A stretch of DNA of 27,981 nt from contig JAKAMR010000025.1 of assembly GCA_021812785.1 (NCBI GenBank), positions 1 through 27,981 of the forward strand, in the 5' to 3' direction. This DNA is from Nitrospirota bacterium (lineage in GTDB: Bacteria; Nitrospirota; Thermodesulfovibrionia; Thermodesulfovibrionales; JdFR-88). The stretch's first letter is position 1. Every line of letters begins with the position of its first letter. Shown one piece after another: positions 7,692-14,784 of this stretch. The position numbers and the translations under genes are program-made. The notes beneath the pieces were generated by a model that made no database searches, was not told the DNA's origin, and saw nothing but the letters and a program-made list of their open reading frames with translations.

Positions 7692-10350
7692 GGCTATTTG
7701 CCAGCGCAGCTAAAAGCTTGTCGTTGCTTTCAAAATCTCCCGGATAAAGGGGTTTTCCGAACCTGACCTCTATCCTTACAGGCCTTATGACCCTTCCGCC
7801 GCGTGGCAGCGCCCGGGCCGCCCCCTCTATCCAGGCCGGCACAATGGGGACGCCCTCGTTTGCCGCCATTACCGCGATCCCTGGCTTAAGTTCCATAAGC
7901 CTTCCGTCAAAAGACCTGCCTCCCTCGGGAAAGACGCAAAGCGAATACCCCTGCCTTAGCGCCAGAGACGAGCTCCTGAGCGCTCCTCCAAGCAGGTGTT
8001 CCCTGTCTATGGGTATCACGTGTATCACCCTAAGGGTGCGGGCTATAACCCCCCTGAAATATCTCTCCCATCCCACAAAAAAAATTGACTGGACAGTCCG
8101 CAGGGGAAGCGAGGCGGCAATGACGAACGCATCAAGGAAACTTGAATGGTTGGGAGCAAGGATGAAAGGAGGGGCGGGCATGTTTTGCAGCCCTTTTCCC
8201 TTCAGCCTGAAAAGGACCTTTGCCAGCCCCTTGAACATGAAGTAGAGCAGAACGCTTGCAGCCTTTTCCGCCGGGCTGAAAGAGACCGTCTCTCCTTCTT
8301 TAAATGGAAGGGCTTTAACCGGGGGCAAAGGCCTTTTCCCTGCCCCGGAAACCGGCCCGGCCTGCCCGGCGGCGACCTGCAAAAACAAAAAGCCTTCCAT
8401 TTTCTTAAGGAGCTCTCCGGCCGTCTGGACATCAAGCAGGAAGTCATCCGGCAGCGCCCGCTTCCCCTCCTCCGTGGACAGCGAAAACTCATCTTCCAGG
8501 GCGGCAATAAGCTCTATCCTCTTAAGGGAGTCCATCCCCAGGTCAAGCTCCAGGTTGTCTTCCGCCCTTATGGCGGTCCCGCTCTTGCGCCCCGCCGCCA
8601 TGTTCAGGGCGTGAGCCGTCTTTTGCCCATGGCCATGGAGGAACTCAGGTCCGGTCTGCCTTGGCTGCGCGGCCTCTTCCTTTTTAAGCAGCTCGCCAAG
8701 GCGGTATCTTTTGACCTTCCCCAAGGGGGTTTTAGGCAGTGGCCCCTTTACCAGCGAAAAGCCCTTAAGCCTCATAAAGGAAGGCAAATCCTGGCCGATG
8801 CGCATCAGCTCCCAGCCGGTCTCTTCCCTCAGGCTGGCAAGCCCCTTTTCCCTTGCGTAATCCAACTCCGGCACGATAACGCCCTTCAGGACGCCGCCCT
8901 CTTCATAAACGGCAATGTCTTTGATGAGGGGGCTTTTTCCACTGTAGCGCTTCTCCACCTCTTCAGGCACAATGTTTTTGCCTGAGGAAAGGACCAATAT
9001 CTCTTTTTTCCTGCCAGTCAGAAAAAGATAGCCCTCGTCGTCCACCCAGCCGGTGTCCCCGGTGTGCAGCCATCCGTCCTCGACCGCCCTGGCGGTCTCT
9101 TCAGGTTTTTTCCAGTACCCCTGCATAAGCATGGGGCCCCGCAGCTGCACCTCCCCGTCTTTTATCCTGACCTCTGCGCCGCCGACAGGCTTGCCCGCCG
9201 AGCCGGGCTTTCTTTTTTTTACCGGGTTGAAGGTGACTATTGGGGAGGTCTCAGTTAGTCCGTAGCCCTCCACAATGGTAAAACCCACGGCTTCGAGGTT
9301 TAGCATTACGTCGGGGGCCAGCCTGGCCCCTCCGCTGGCTATAAGCCTTAGGCTGCCGCCAAAGGCGGAGTGTGCCTTCCTGAAGACCGCCCTGCCTAAA
9401 TTTATACCCGTTTTCCGCCTCAGCCCGCCGCAAACGGGCAAAAGGAGAGCAGCCGGACATGGCAGCCTTTTTTTTATTGAGGCATCCAGAAGCTCAAGCA
9501 TCTGGGGCACCGCTACGATGATCGTTACTTCGCAGGCCTTTGCCACGCGCGCAAGGTCTTTAAGCGAGGCAAGGAGGGTAAGAGAGGCCCCGGACATGAA
9601 AGAGGCGATAAAGCACATGACAGGATAGGAGTGGTAGAAGGGAAGCCCAAGAAGCAGATTTTCCTTCTCGCCCACCACCCCGGTCTCGATGACGCCCACT
9701 GCATCGGAGATGAGATTACGATGGGTAAGCGTAACCCCTTTTTGAAGGCCCGTGGTGCCGGAGGTATAAATTATCATCGCGGGCTCATCCGGTTGCGCGG
9801 AAGAAGGAGGCAGGGGCGCCTCCGGGGGAAAAACAAAAAATCCGGGTGCCTCCATGTCTATAACTATGGGGGAGAAATACCCGGGTTCACTTGACGGGGA
9901 AGAGGAAAAAGAAAAAATATGTTTTTTCGTCTCCCCGTTTACCACGATCGCCTCGGGTCTGCAGTCCGCAAAGACCGCCCTCAGGTCTTCCCCGGCAGCG
10001 GCCTCATTGATGGGCACCGCTATTGCGCCGGCAAGCACCGAAGCGGTGAAAACCAGGCACCAACCAGGCCCGGAGGGGACAAAAAGGCCTATCTTCATGC
10101 CGGGCCGGACGCCGCGGCGCCGCAGGTTTCCGGCAAAAACCTTTGCCATCCCGATGAACTGGCCATAGGAAAGTGTTTTTGTTGTTTTTCCTATTTCTTC
10201 TTGCGAGCTTTTCTCATCCGGCAACGGGGAACGCTTTTCGTTTTCTCCGCCTGAGATTTCGTACCTCAGGAAGGGCTTGTCCTTGAACTTCTCCGAGGCG
10301 GACAGAAACCGCAAGGCAAGGTTATCCGTTGTCTTTTTCTTTTCCGTCAT
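7657..10350 (-). CDS. Acyl-AMP ligase / acyl carrier domain / PlsC acyltransferase fusion
   Basis: The 897-residue protein has three parts. Residues 1-555 are an ANL-family adenylating enzyme: YTSGTTGLQKG (195-205), EGYGLTETSP (361-370), GDTGW (431-435), GRKKE (446-450) and a catalytic-type lysine in TPLGKVKR. Residues 590-655 are an acyl carrier domain with LGMDSLKRIE, S608 being the predicted phosphopantetheine site. Residues 700-890 are a PlsC/LPLAT acyltransferase with NHSSFLD (H735, D740) and FPEGGRS (807-813). The order suggests activation of a fatty acid, loading on the built-in carrier, then transfer to a lysolipid or glycerol phosphate. E. coli Aas has acyltransferase first and no carrier. 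The start codon overlaps the upstream phosphatase stop (ATGA). The substrate is unknown. Confidence 0.9.
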   Translation of the reverse strand: MTEKKKTTDNLALRFLSASEKFKDKPFLRYEISGGENEKRSPLPDEKSSQEEIGKTTKTLSYGQFIGMAKVFAGNLRRRGVRPGMKIGLFVPSGPGWCLVFTASVLAGAIAVPINEAAAGEDLRAVFADCRPEAIVVNGETKKHIFSFSSSPSSEPGYFSPIVIDMEAPGFFVFPPEAPLPPSSAQPDEPAMIIYTSGTTGLQKGVTLTHRNLISDAVGVIETGVVGEKENLLLGLPFYHSYPVMCFIASFMSGASLTLLASLKDLARVAKACEVTIIVAVPQMLELLDASIKKRLPCPAALLLPVCGGLRRKTGINLGRAVFRKAHSAFGGSLRLIASGGARLAPDVMLNLEAVGFTIVEGYGLTETSPIVTFNPVKKRKPGSAGKPVGGAEVRIKDGEVQLRGPMLMQGYWKKPEETARAVEDGWLHTGDTGWVDDEGYLFLTGRKKEILVLSSGKNIVPEEVEKRYSGKSPLIKDIAVYEEGGVLKGVIVPELDYAREKGLASLREETGWELMRIGQDLPSFMRLKGFSLVKGPLPKTPLGKVKRYRLGELLKKEEAAQPRQTGPEFLHGHGQKTAHALNMAAGRKSGTAIRAEDNLELDLGMDSLKRIELIAALEDEFSLSTEEGKRALPDDFLLDVQTAGELLKKMEGFLFLQVAAGQAGPVSGAGKRPLPPVKALPFKEGETVSFSPAEKAASVLLYFMFKGLAKVLFRLKGKGLQNMPAPPFILAPNHSSFLDAFVIAASLPLRTVQSIFFVGWERYFRGVIARTLRVIHVIPIDREHLLGGALRSSSLALRQGYSLCVFPEGGRSFDGRLMELKPGIAVMAANEGVPIVPAWIEGAARALPRGGRVIRPVRIEVRFGKPLYPGDFESNDKLLAALANSLNALSLGEERS

Positions 10351-11153
10351 TCCGGCATTTTATTTTTGTTCAGGATATCAAGTGCGGCCCTGTGGACGGC
10401 CATATTGGCCGAAGCCAGAAGCGATTTGCCCCCGTGCTGCAGACTTATCTTTTCGTGTTCGAGCCCACGGCCTTCCATGTCCGTAAAAACGCCTCCGGCC
10501 TCCTTGACAAGCAGATACCCGGCGGCGTAATCGAAACTCCTCGATGCCCCTGGGCTCACAAAAAGGCTTGCCGCGCCTGAGGCGAGATAAGCGAGGTCCA
10601 GGGCTATTGAGCCAAGGCATCTTGTCCTCCTTGCGGCCCCAAGCAGCCTGATTATCTCATTCAGATGTTTGGAAGGGGTGCTTGCCTCGAAGGCGCAAAG
10701 GCCGATCACCGTGTCCTCCTGGCAACGGATCGGGGCACCGTTTTGAAAGGCCCCCCGACCCTTTTCAGCCCAGAACTCATCTCCAGTGACCAGGTTTATA
10801 ACATATCCAAGCTCCAGGCCTCCAAGCTCACCGCTTCTGGAAACGGCGATGGAGGCGCCCCACAGGGGTATGCCCGAGACGGCGTTTTTGCTGCCGTCTA
10901 TAGGGTCTATGGCCACGGTGAGGGCTTCGCCCTTCCCTTCGATATCGAGGGTTCCTGCCTCCTCGCTTACTATGTGGAGGCGCTGCCCAAGGCCCCTTAG
11001 TCCGTCAAGGATCGTGTCCTCGGCCAGTTTGTCCACCGGAAAGGTCCGGTCCCCGCCTGCGCCACGCTCCATGGGGAGCTGTCCTTTCGGCCGGGAGACT
11101 TTTATCTTTTCATATAAAGCCTTTCCGATGCGGCTCAGGTCTTCTGCCTTCAT
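10347..11153 (-). CDS. Inositol-monophosphatase-family phosphatase
   Basis: The 268-residue enzyme belongs to the Li-sensitive, Mg-dependent phosphatase superfamily (IMPase / archaeal-type FBPase / CysQ). It shows GGDRTFPVDKLAE (33-45), SEE (63-65), the signature DPIDGSKN (83-90) with D83 and D86 as metal ligands, and SFDYAAGYLLVKEAGG (206-221) with D208. Possible substrates are inositol phosphate, fructose-1,6-bisphosphate or PAP; sequence alone does not decide. DPIDGSKN with N rather than T, and the short length, resemble archaeal-type members. It is the first gene of a two-gene operon with the acyl-ligase/acyltransferase fusion, so a role in phospholipid head-group or sugar-phosphate supply is possible but inferred. 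Confidence 0.88.
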   Translation of the reverse strand: MKAEDLSRIGKALYEKIKVSRPKGQLPMERGAGGDRTFPVDKLAEDTILDGLRGLGQRLHIVSEEAGTLDIEGKGEALTVAIDPIDGSKNAVSGIPLWGASIAVSRSGELGGLELGYVINLVTGDEFWAEKGRGAFQNGAPIRCQEDTVIGLCAFEASTPSKHLNEIIRLLGAARRTRCLGSIALDLAYLASGAASLFVSPGASRSFDYAAGYLLVKEAGGVFTDMEGRGLEHEKISLQHGGKSLLASANMAVHRAALDILNKNKMPE

Positions 11154-11295
11154 GGTTAAAAGTATTTTACGAAAATCAGGCGAAACAGAAAAGACGGGTA
11201 GCGGGAAAACTGCCGCCGATACCGGTCCGGGCGGGAAAATGCGGCGCTGCCGTGTGCCCTTAAAATGCGGGGCATCTGCTTCCTGCGTTTTCTTC
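11154..11295. other. Divergent intergenic region with short GC repeats
   Basis: No gene is visible between the phosphatase start and the promoter at 11296. GCGGGAAAA occurs at 11201-11209 and again at 11231-11239, exactly 30 bases apart and both in GC-rich hairpin-prone context. A weak TAAAAT on the minus strand near 11168-11173 could serve the phosphatase gene. I see no known riboswitch. Confidence 0.35.
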
Positions 11296-11325
11296 TTGTC
11301 TCAATTTTCCGCATGAATGTATAAT
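11296..11325 (+). promoter_or_regulatory. Sigma-70-type promoter for the AICARFT-fluC-DUF190 cluster
   Basis: TTGTCT (11296-11301) and a perfect TATAAT (11320-11325) are separated by 18 bases, with TG directly before the -10. The expected start of transcription near 11332 leaves a leader of about 40 bases before the TTG start codon, too short for a riboswitch. Confidence 0.65.
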
Positions 11326-11371
11326 CTCTCACAAGCGAAATTAAAAAAATGTTTTTTAGGAGGTGTCCCCG

Positions 11372-12427
11372 TTGGAAAGCAAAAAACCCGCTGAAGAGAT
11401 TGGATTTTCAGGCAGGCTTTCCCTGACCTGCAAATACGGCGAAAACGGCTACCAGGTGCCCGCGGCGCTTTACGAGGGAGGCACGGACGATCTTCTGGCG
11501 CTGGATAAGTTCCGCATCGTGGCCGGAACGGAGCCAAGCTACAATAACCTTTGCGACCTGGACCGCCTGCTGCAGAGCGTCACCCATATCGCGGCCTCCT
11601 TCGAGGTGAACCGGGACAAGGTCCCCCTTATCTGCCTTGGAGTGAAACACGGGAATTCCTGCGGGGCCGCGGTGGGCGAAAATCCGGCTGAGGCCGCCCG
11701 CCAGATGATAACGGGAGACCCGCTTGCCATATTCGGCGGCCTGGTGATGTTGAACTACCCGGTAACGGAGGAGGTTGCCGAGGCGCTTGTCGGCCATGGC
11801 ATGCCGGATGGGCAGCGCAGACCGCTGGACGGGATCATTGCCCCATCATTTGATTCAGGCGCACTGGGATATTTTCAGCGCAAGGGCGACAAGTGCAGAC
11901 TGCTTGCAAACCCGGCCCTGGCCAGCCTGGGGCGCGCAAGCCTTGATCCGGCCCCCCGCTTCCGCTACGTGCGGGGCGGATTCCTTGCACAGCCAAACTA
12001 CACCTACATCCTGGATTTTGGAGACCCGGAGCTCAAGAAATACGGACAGGCCACACGCCAGCAGGAAGACGACATGCTCATGGCAAAAGCCATCGGGGAC
12101 ACAAGCAACAGCAACACCATAACCATTGTGAGGGACGGGCGGTTGATCGCAAACGGAGTGGGCCAGCAGGCCAGGGTGCGCGGAGCGAAGCTTGCCCTTA
12201 ACCTTGCCTCATACTGCGGCCACCACACCGAGGGGGCATCTGCCTCAAGTGACAGCTTCTTCCCGTTCACCGACGGGGTAGAGGAGCTTGAGAGGGCGGG
12301 CATAAAAGCCATTGTGTCCACAAGCGGCTCCATCAAGGACAAGGAAGTTGTGAAGTTCTGCGAGGACAAAGGCATCTGTCTTTACCTTATACCGGACAGG
12401 ATGGGACGCGGCTTCTTCGGGCACTGA
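11372..12427 (+). CDS. purH: Stand-alone AICAR formyltransferase (PurH C-terminal domain only)
   Basis: The 351-residue product matches the AICAR transformylase half of PurH, which passes a formyl group from 10-formyl-THF to AICAR late in purine synthesis. Visible family segments are KYGENGYQ, SYNNLCDLDR, KHGNSCGAA (holding the catalytic Lys-His pair), DPLAIFGGLV, TSNSNTI, GVGQQARV, ASSDSFFPF and STSGSIKDKEV. The N-terminal IMP cyclohydrolase domain is absent, and the usual RHFRH-like end is GRGFFGH. A strong AGGAGG (11358-11363) is eight bases before TTG 11372 and overlaps the upstream in-frame GTG at 11363, so TTG is the likely start. IMP cyclohydrolase must be encoded elsewhere. The symbol is by domain homology; a side activity is possible. 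Confidence 0.86.
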   Translation: MESKKPAEEIGFSGRLSLTCKYGENGYQVPAALYEGGTDDLLALDKFRIVAGTEPSYNNLCDLDRLLQSVTHIAASFEVNRDKVPLICLGVKHGNSCGAAVGENPAEAARQMITGDPLAIFGGLVMLNYPVTEEVAEALVGHGMPDGQRRPLDGIIAPSFDSGALGYFQRKGDKCRLLANPALASLGRASLDPAPRFRYVRGGFLAQPNYTYILDFGDPELKKYGQATRQQEDDMLMAKAIGDTSNSNTITIVRDGRLIANGVGQQARVRGAKLALNLASYCGHHTEGASASSDSFFPFTDGVEELERAGIKAIVSTSGSIKDKEVVKFCEDKGICLYLIPDRMGRGFFGH

Positions 12428-12475
12428 TATTCCCGGCCGCCTGAGAGAAAAAGGAAAGGATTTTTTTAGCGGAAG

Positions 12476-12847
12476 ATGGATTTTCTGATCATGGGCGCAG
12501 GCGGATTTTTGGGCACGATCGCCAGATATATGGTGGGCACGTGGATCGGGCAGAAGTGGGGGCGCAGCTTCCCGCTGGGGACGTTTTGTATTAACATTAG
12601 TGGGAGCTTCCTGATAGGGCTTTTCATGACCCTGCTTACAGAAAGGATTTTGGTGGACGCCCGCTGGAGGCTGTTTCTGGTGATAGGCATCTGCGGCGGC
12701 TTTACCACTTTTTCGACATTTGAGTACGAGACCGGGGCCCTCCTCAGGGACAGCGAATGGCTTCTGGGCGGCGCATACGTGGCGCTGAGCGTATTTGTTG
12801 GTTTTGTGGCCCTGAAGGTGGGCGAAATAATAGCAAGGAGCATCTGA
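12476..12847 (+). CDS. crcB: Fluoride-specific channel FluC (CrcB)
   Basis: The 123-residue, four-helix inner-membrane protein of the Fluc/CrcB family exports fluoride as a dual-topology dimer. Signature segments are GAGGFLGTIARY near the N-terminus, GTFCINISGSFLIG in TM2 and ICGGFTTFSTFEYE in TM3, where the conserved Asn and the TTFSTF track form the pore. The length is typical. The start at ATG 12476 has only a close GGAA; a better AAGGAAAGGA lies 15 bases up, so ATG 12491 is an alternative. No fluoride riboswitch fits in the 48-base gap upstream. The DUF190 gene follows after 4 bases, so the two are probably co-expressed. Confidence 0.93.
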   Translation: MDFLIMGAGGFLGTIARYMVGTWIGQKWGRSFPLGTFCINISGSFLIGLFMTLLTERILVDARWRLFLVIGICGGFTTFSTFEYETGALLRDSEWLLGGAYVALSVFVGFVALKVGEIIARSI

Positions 12848-12851
12848 AAAA

Positions 12852-13589
12852 ATGATCACCAGGGGACACGCAAAAAAGCTTTCCATTTATGTTGGCGAGA
12901 CAGACAAGTTCGGGGACAAGCCCGTCTACGAAGTGCTGCTGGACATCTTCCATAAAAAAAAGATAGCGGGCGTAAGCGTCTTCAAAGGCGTGGCCGGCTA
13001 CGGAGCGGACGGAGTGCTGCACACCTCCAAGATACTGCATCTTTCCATGGATATGCCCATGAAAATAGAGGCCGTGGACTCCGAAGAGATGATAAACAAG
13101 GTCCTCCCCGATGTCTACCAGGTGGTTGAAAAGGGGCTTGTGGAGGTGACCGACACCAATGTCATAAAATGCTGCGCAGGCAAAGTTGCCGAAGGGCAGG
13201 CGAAGGGCGCAAAAGAAGAAAAAGAGGTGGAACGGATGAAGCTTGAAGGCAGGGCAAAGATGCTGCGCATCATAATAAGCGAGGATGACAAATGGGAGGG
13301 AGAGCCGCTCTACGAGGTCCTTGTGAAGAGGTTCATTATGGAGGACATCGCCGGAGCGACTGTGTACAAGGCGATAGCGGGCTACGGCCCCCACAAGAGG
13401 TTCCACAAGAAAAAGACCCTGGCCGCGCACGGCGAGCTGCCCATAATGATAACCGTCATGGACAGGGAGGAAAACATAAACAAAATCATGCCCGTGCTCG
13501 ACGAGATGGTCAAGGAGGGTATCGTGGCCCTCTCAGACGTAAACGTTATAAAGTACACCCACAGGGACACGGCAACGGATATCCTGTAA
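12852..13589 (+). CDS. Tandem DUF190 protein (two copies fused)
   Basis: The 245-residue soluble protein is made of two DUF190 domains. Copy 1 is about 8-107 (KLSIYVGETDKFGDKPVYEV, GVAGYGADGVLH, TDTNVIK) and copy 2 about 136-237 (MLRIIISEDDKWEGEPLYEV, AIAGYGPHKRFH, SDVNVIK), joined by a charged linker at about 112-135. DUF190 is PII-like and often sits beside crcB; its ligand is not established to my knowledge. Most members are a single copy of about 110 residues, so this looks like an internal duplication with fusion, perhaps replacing two subunits of an oligomer. AAGGAG at the end of crcB provides the ribosome site, and the gap is 4 bases. Confidence 0.9.
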   Translation: MITRGHAKKLSIYVGETDKFGDKPVYEVLLDIFHKKKIAGVSVFKGVAGYGADGVLHTSKILHLSMDMPMKIEAVDSEEMINKVLPDVYQVVEKGLVEVTDTNVIKCCAGKVAEGQAKGAKEEKEVERMKLEGRAKMLRIIISEDDKWEGEPLYEVLVKRFIMEDIAGATVYKAIAGYGPHKRFHKKKTLAAHGELPIMITVMDREENINKIMPVLDEMVKEGIVALSDVNVIKYTHRDTATDIL

Positions 13590-13912
13590 AAAATATTTTT
13601 GGGACGTCCTTCCCGGGTCTCTTATTTTGGCCACCCACCTTTCTGTATGGGACATTGAAACGGGTTTGCTTTGCATTCCTTTGGGCGACCCATGCCCCTT
13701 GAACGCAAACAGATAACGGCAGGCAAAAAACATGAAAAACGCAGCGGGGGCGGATGGTATGAGCGCAGCGGGCAACCGCGGGGGCGTCGCATGAAAGCAG
13801 CGGCAAGCAGGCAGACCCGGCGCGGTATTTACCGTTTGCCTGGCATAGAAGCGGAGGCGGGCCCAAACGGAGCGAATACCGTCCGCCCCCACAACAACCC
13901 TGAAGAGCCTAT
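13590..13912. repeat. 323-base gene-free gap with a large inverted repeat and shared intergenic repeat
   Basis: This gap lies between two convergent genes and has no credible ORF. The arms at 13746-13773 and 13861-13890 are imperfect reverse complements beginning GGGGGCGGATGGTAT and ending ATACCGTCCGCCCCC. Inside are CGGTATTTACCG (13822-13833 region) and GCAGGCA/TGCCTGG pairings, so the whole can fold as one long stem. GCAGGCAAAAAA (13719-13730) and GGAGCGAATACCGTCCGCC (13869-13887) recur at 18248 and 18278. It could act as a bidirectional terminator or be a small palindromic element. Confidence 0.6.
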
Positions 13913-14593
13913 TTATTTAATGCCATCGCGCTGCTCCATCAGCTTAAGCAGCTCCGCCCAATTGTGTTTTTTCATGTTCATGGCCTGGGCGTGAAGGACA
14001 AAAGCCCCTTCCTTTAATGCCTTTTCCCTTTGGGCCTCGTCCTGGATGCCATAGAAGGGCATCATGATGAAAAATGCCCTGTCGGTATATTCGCGGATCG
14101 GGGTAAGGACATCGCCCCTGCGGGTGAAAAACGGGTCCTCTCCCGGCCCGCAAGGCCTGCCAAACACATTGAACTGCCTGCAGGCAGCGGGTCTCACCGG
14201 GTGTACGGAGCAGGAGCCCACCTGCAGGAAGACGCACGCGCCGTCCTGCACGGAAGCGCCTGCAATGCCATGCCTGCCCCTTAGCGTTTCTTTAAGCTCT
14301 TCCCTTGCCTCCGGTCCCATCTTCTCCATGCAGAACCAGTAGATGCCGGTAAGCTCTAGCGGATAGAAGGGGATGTCCGCGTGGGTGCGGCAGCAGTGCC
14401 CGCAGCCTTTTTTGCAGGCAAGCCTCCTGTTTTGCCTTTTCTCAAAATCCTCCGCAGCGTGCCGCACTCCGGCGTCTATTACCGAATAGGCCTCCAGAAG
14501 GACAGGCAGCCAGGGCAGACGGGCCTCCTCTTCCGGCTGGAACCGGAGCCGCTCCCGTGCGCTTTTTTTGATCGCCTTTCTGATGTTCTTCAT
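13913..14593 (-). CDS. YkgJ-family cysteine-cluster protein (second copy)
   Basis: The 226-residue soluble protein has the YkgJ cysteine pattern: C60, C64, C67, C68 in ACKKGCGHCC, then C120, C128, C138 and C148 in GACVFLQVGSCSVHPVRPAACRQF. Binding of zinc or an Fe-S cluster is predicted for the family; function is unassigned. A basic N-terminal helix (1-30) precedes the cluster. It stands alone, convergent to the DUF190 gene and divergent from the DUF3047 gene. The ATG at 14593 lacks a good Shine-Dalgarno. It differs from the 4507 copy in spacing (CxxxCxxCC here, CxxCxxxCC there) and is likely a distinct subfamily. Confidence 0.83.
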   Translation of the reverse strand: MKNIRKAIKKSARERLRFQPEEEARLPWLPVLLEAYSVIDAGVRHAAEDFEKRQNRRLACKKGCGHCCRTHADIPFYPLELTGIYWFCMEKMGPEAREELKETLRGRHGIAGASVQDGACVFLQVGSCSVHPVRPAACRQFNVFGRPCGPGEDPFFTRRGDVLTPIREYTDRAFFIMMPFYGIQDEAQREKALKEGAFVLHAQAMNMKKHNWAELLKLMEQRDGIK

Positions 14594-14724
14594 CTTGATA
14601 TCTTTTATTTTTTATCTTTTTTGAATATTCTGAATGGAAAAATCAACGCCGCTTGGTTCCGGTCAAGTCTGGAAAGACCAAAAAAACATTTGAATATTCA
14701 TTGTGTTTTGAAAATAGCACAGGA

Positions 14725-14770
14725 GCGGCGGAAACTGCAAAGCCCGCTTCACCGCCGCGGATTTTTTTTT
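14725..14770 (+). terminator. GC hairpin plus T9 immediately before the DUF3047 gene
   Basis: GCGGCGG (14725-14731) pairs with CCGCCGC (14752-14758); GGA and nine T residues follow (14762-14770). It has the form of an intrinsic terminator on the + strand but ends only 14 bases before ATG 14785 and has no + strand gene just upstream. It may insulate or attenuate transcription into the next gene. Confidence 0.55.
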
Positions 14771-14775
14771 ATAAT
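14748..14775 (+). promoter_or_regulatory. Possible promoter giving a near-leaderless transcript
   Basis: TATAAT at 14770-14775 is preceded by TTCACC (14748-14753; four of six bases of TTGACA) at 16 bases. The start of transcription would fall near 14782, only a few bases before ATG 14785, which has no Shine-Dalgarno. The -10 overlaps the end of the T-run, so part of the match may be chance. Confidence 0.35.
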
Positions 14776-14784
14776 ATAGAACAT

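Larger units (their letters stand above)
14594..14784. promoter_or_regulatory. Divergent regulatory region with two GAATATTC palindromes
   Basis: TTTGAATATTC occurs at 14620-14630 and 14689-14699; each contains the perfect 8-base palindrome GAATATTC, 69 bases apart. They lie between the divergent YkgJ and DUF3047 genes and could be operators or AT-rich curved DNA. A GC hairpin and a TATAAT follow and are listed separately. Confidence 0.4.

Noticed and set aside
11154..11371. ZTP (pfl) or other purine riboswitch before the AICAR transformylase gene
   Set aside because: The promoter at 11296-11325 leaves a leader of about 40 bases, and no pfl-type 3' motif is present downstream of it.
12428..12475. 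Fluoride riboswitch before crcB
   Set aside because: Only 48 bases separate the genes and none of the conserved riboswitch core is visible.
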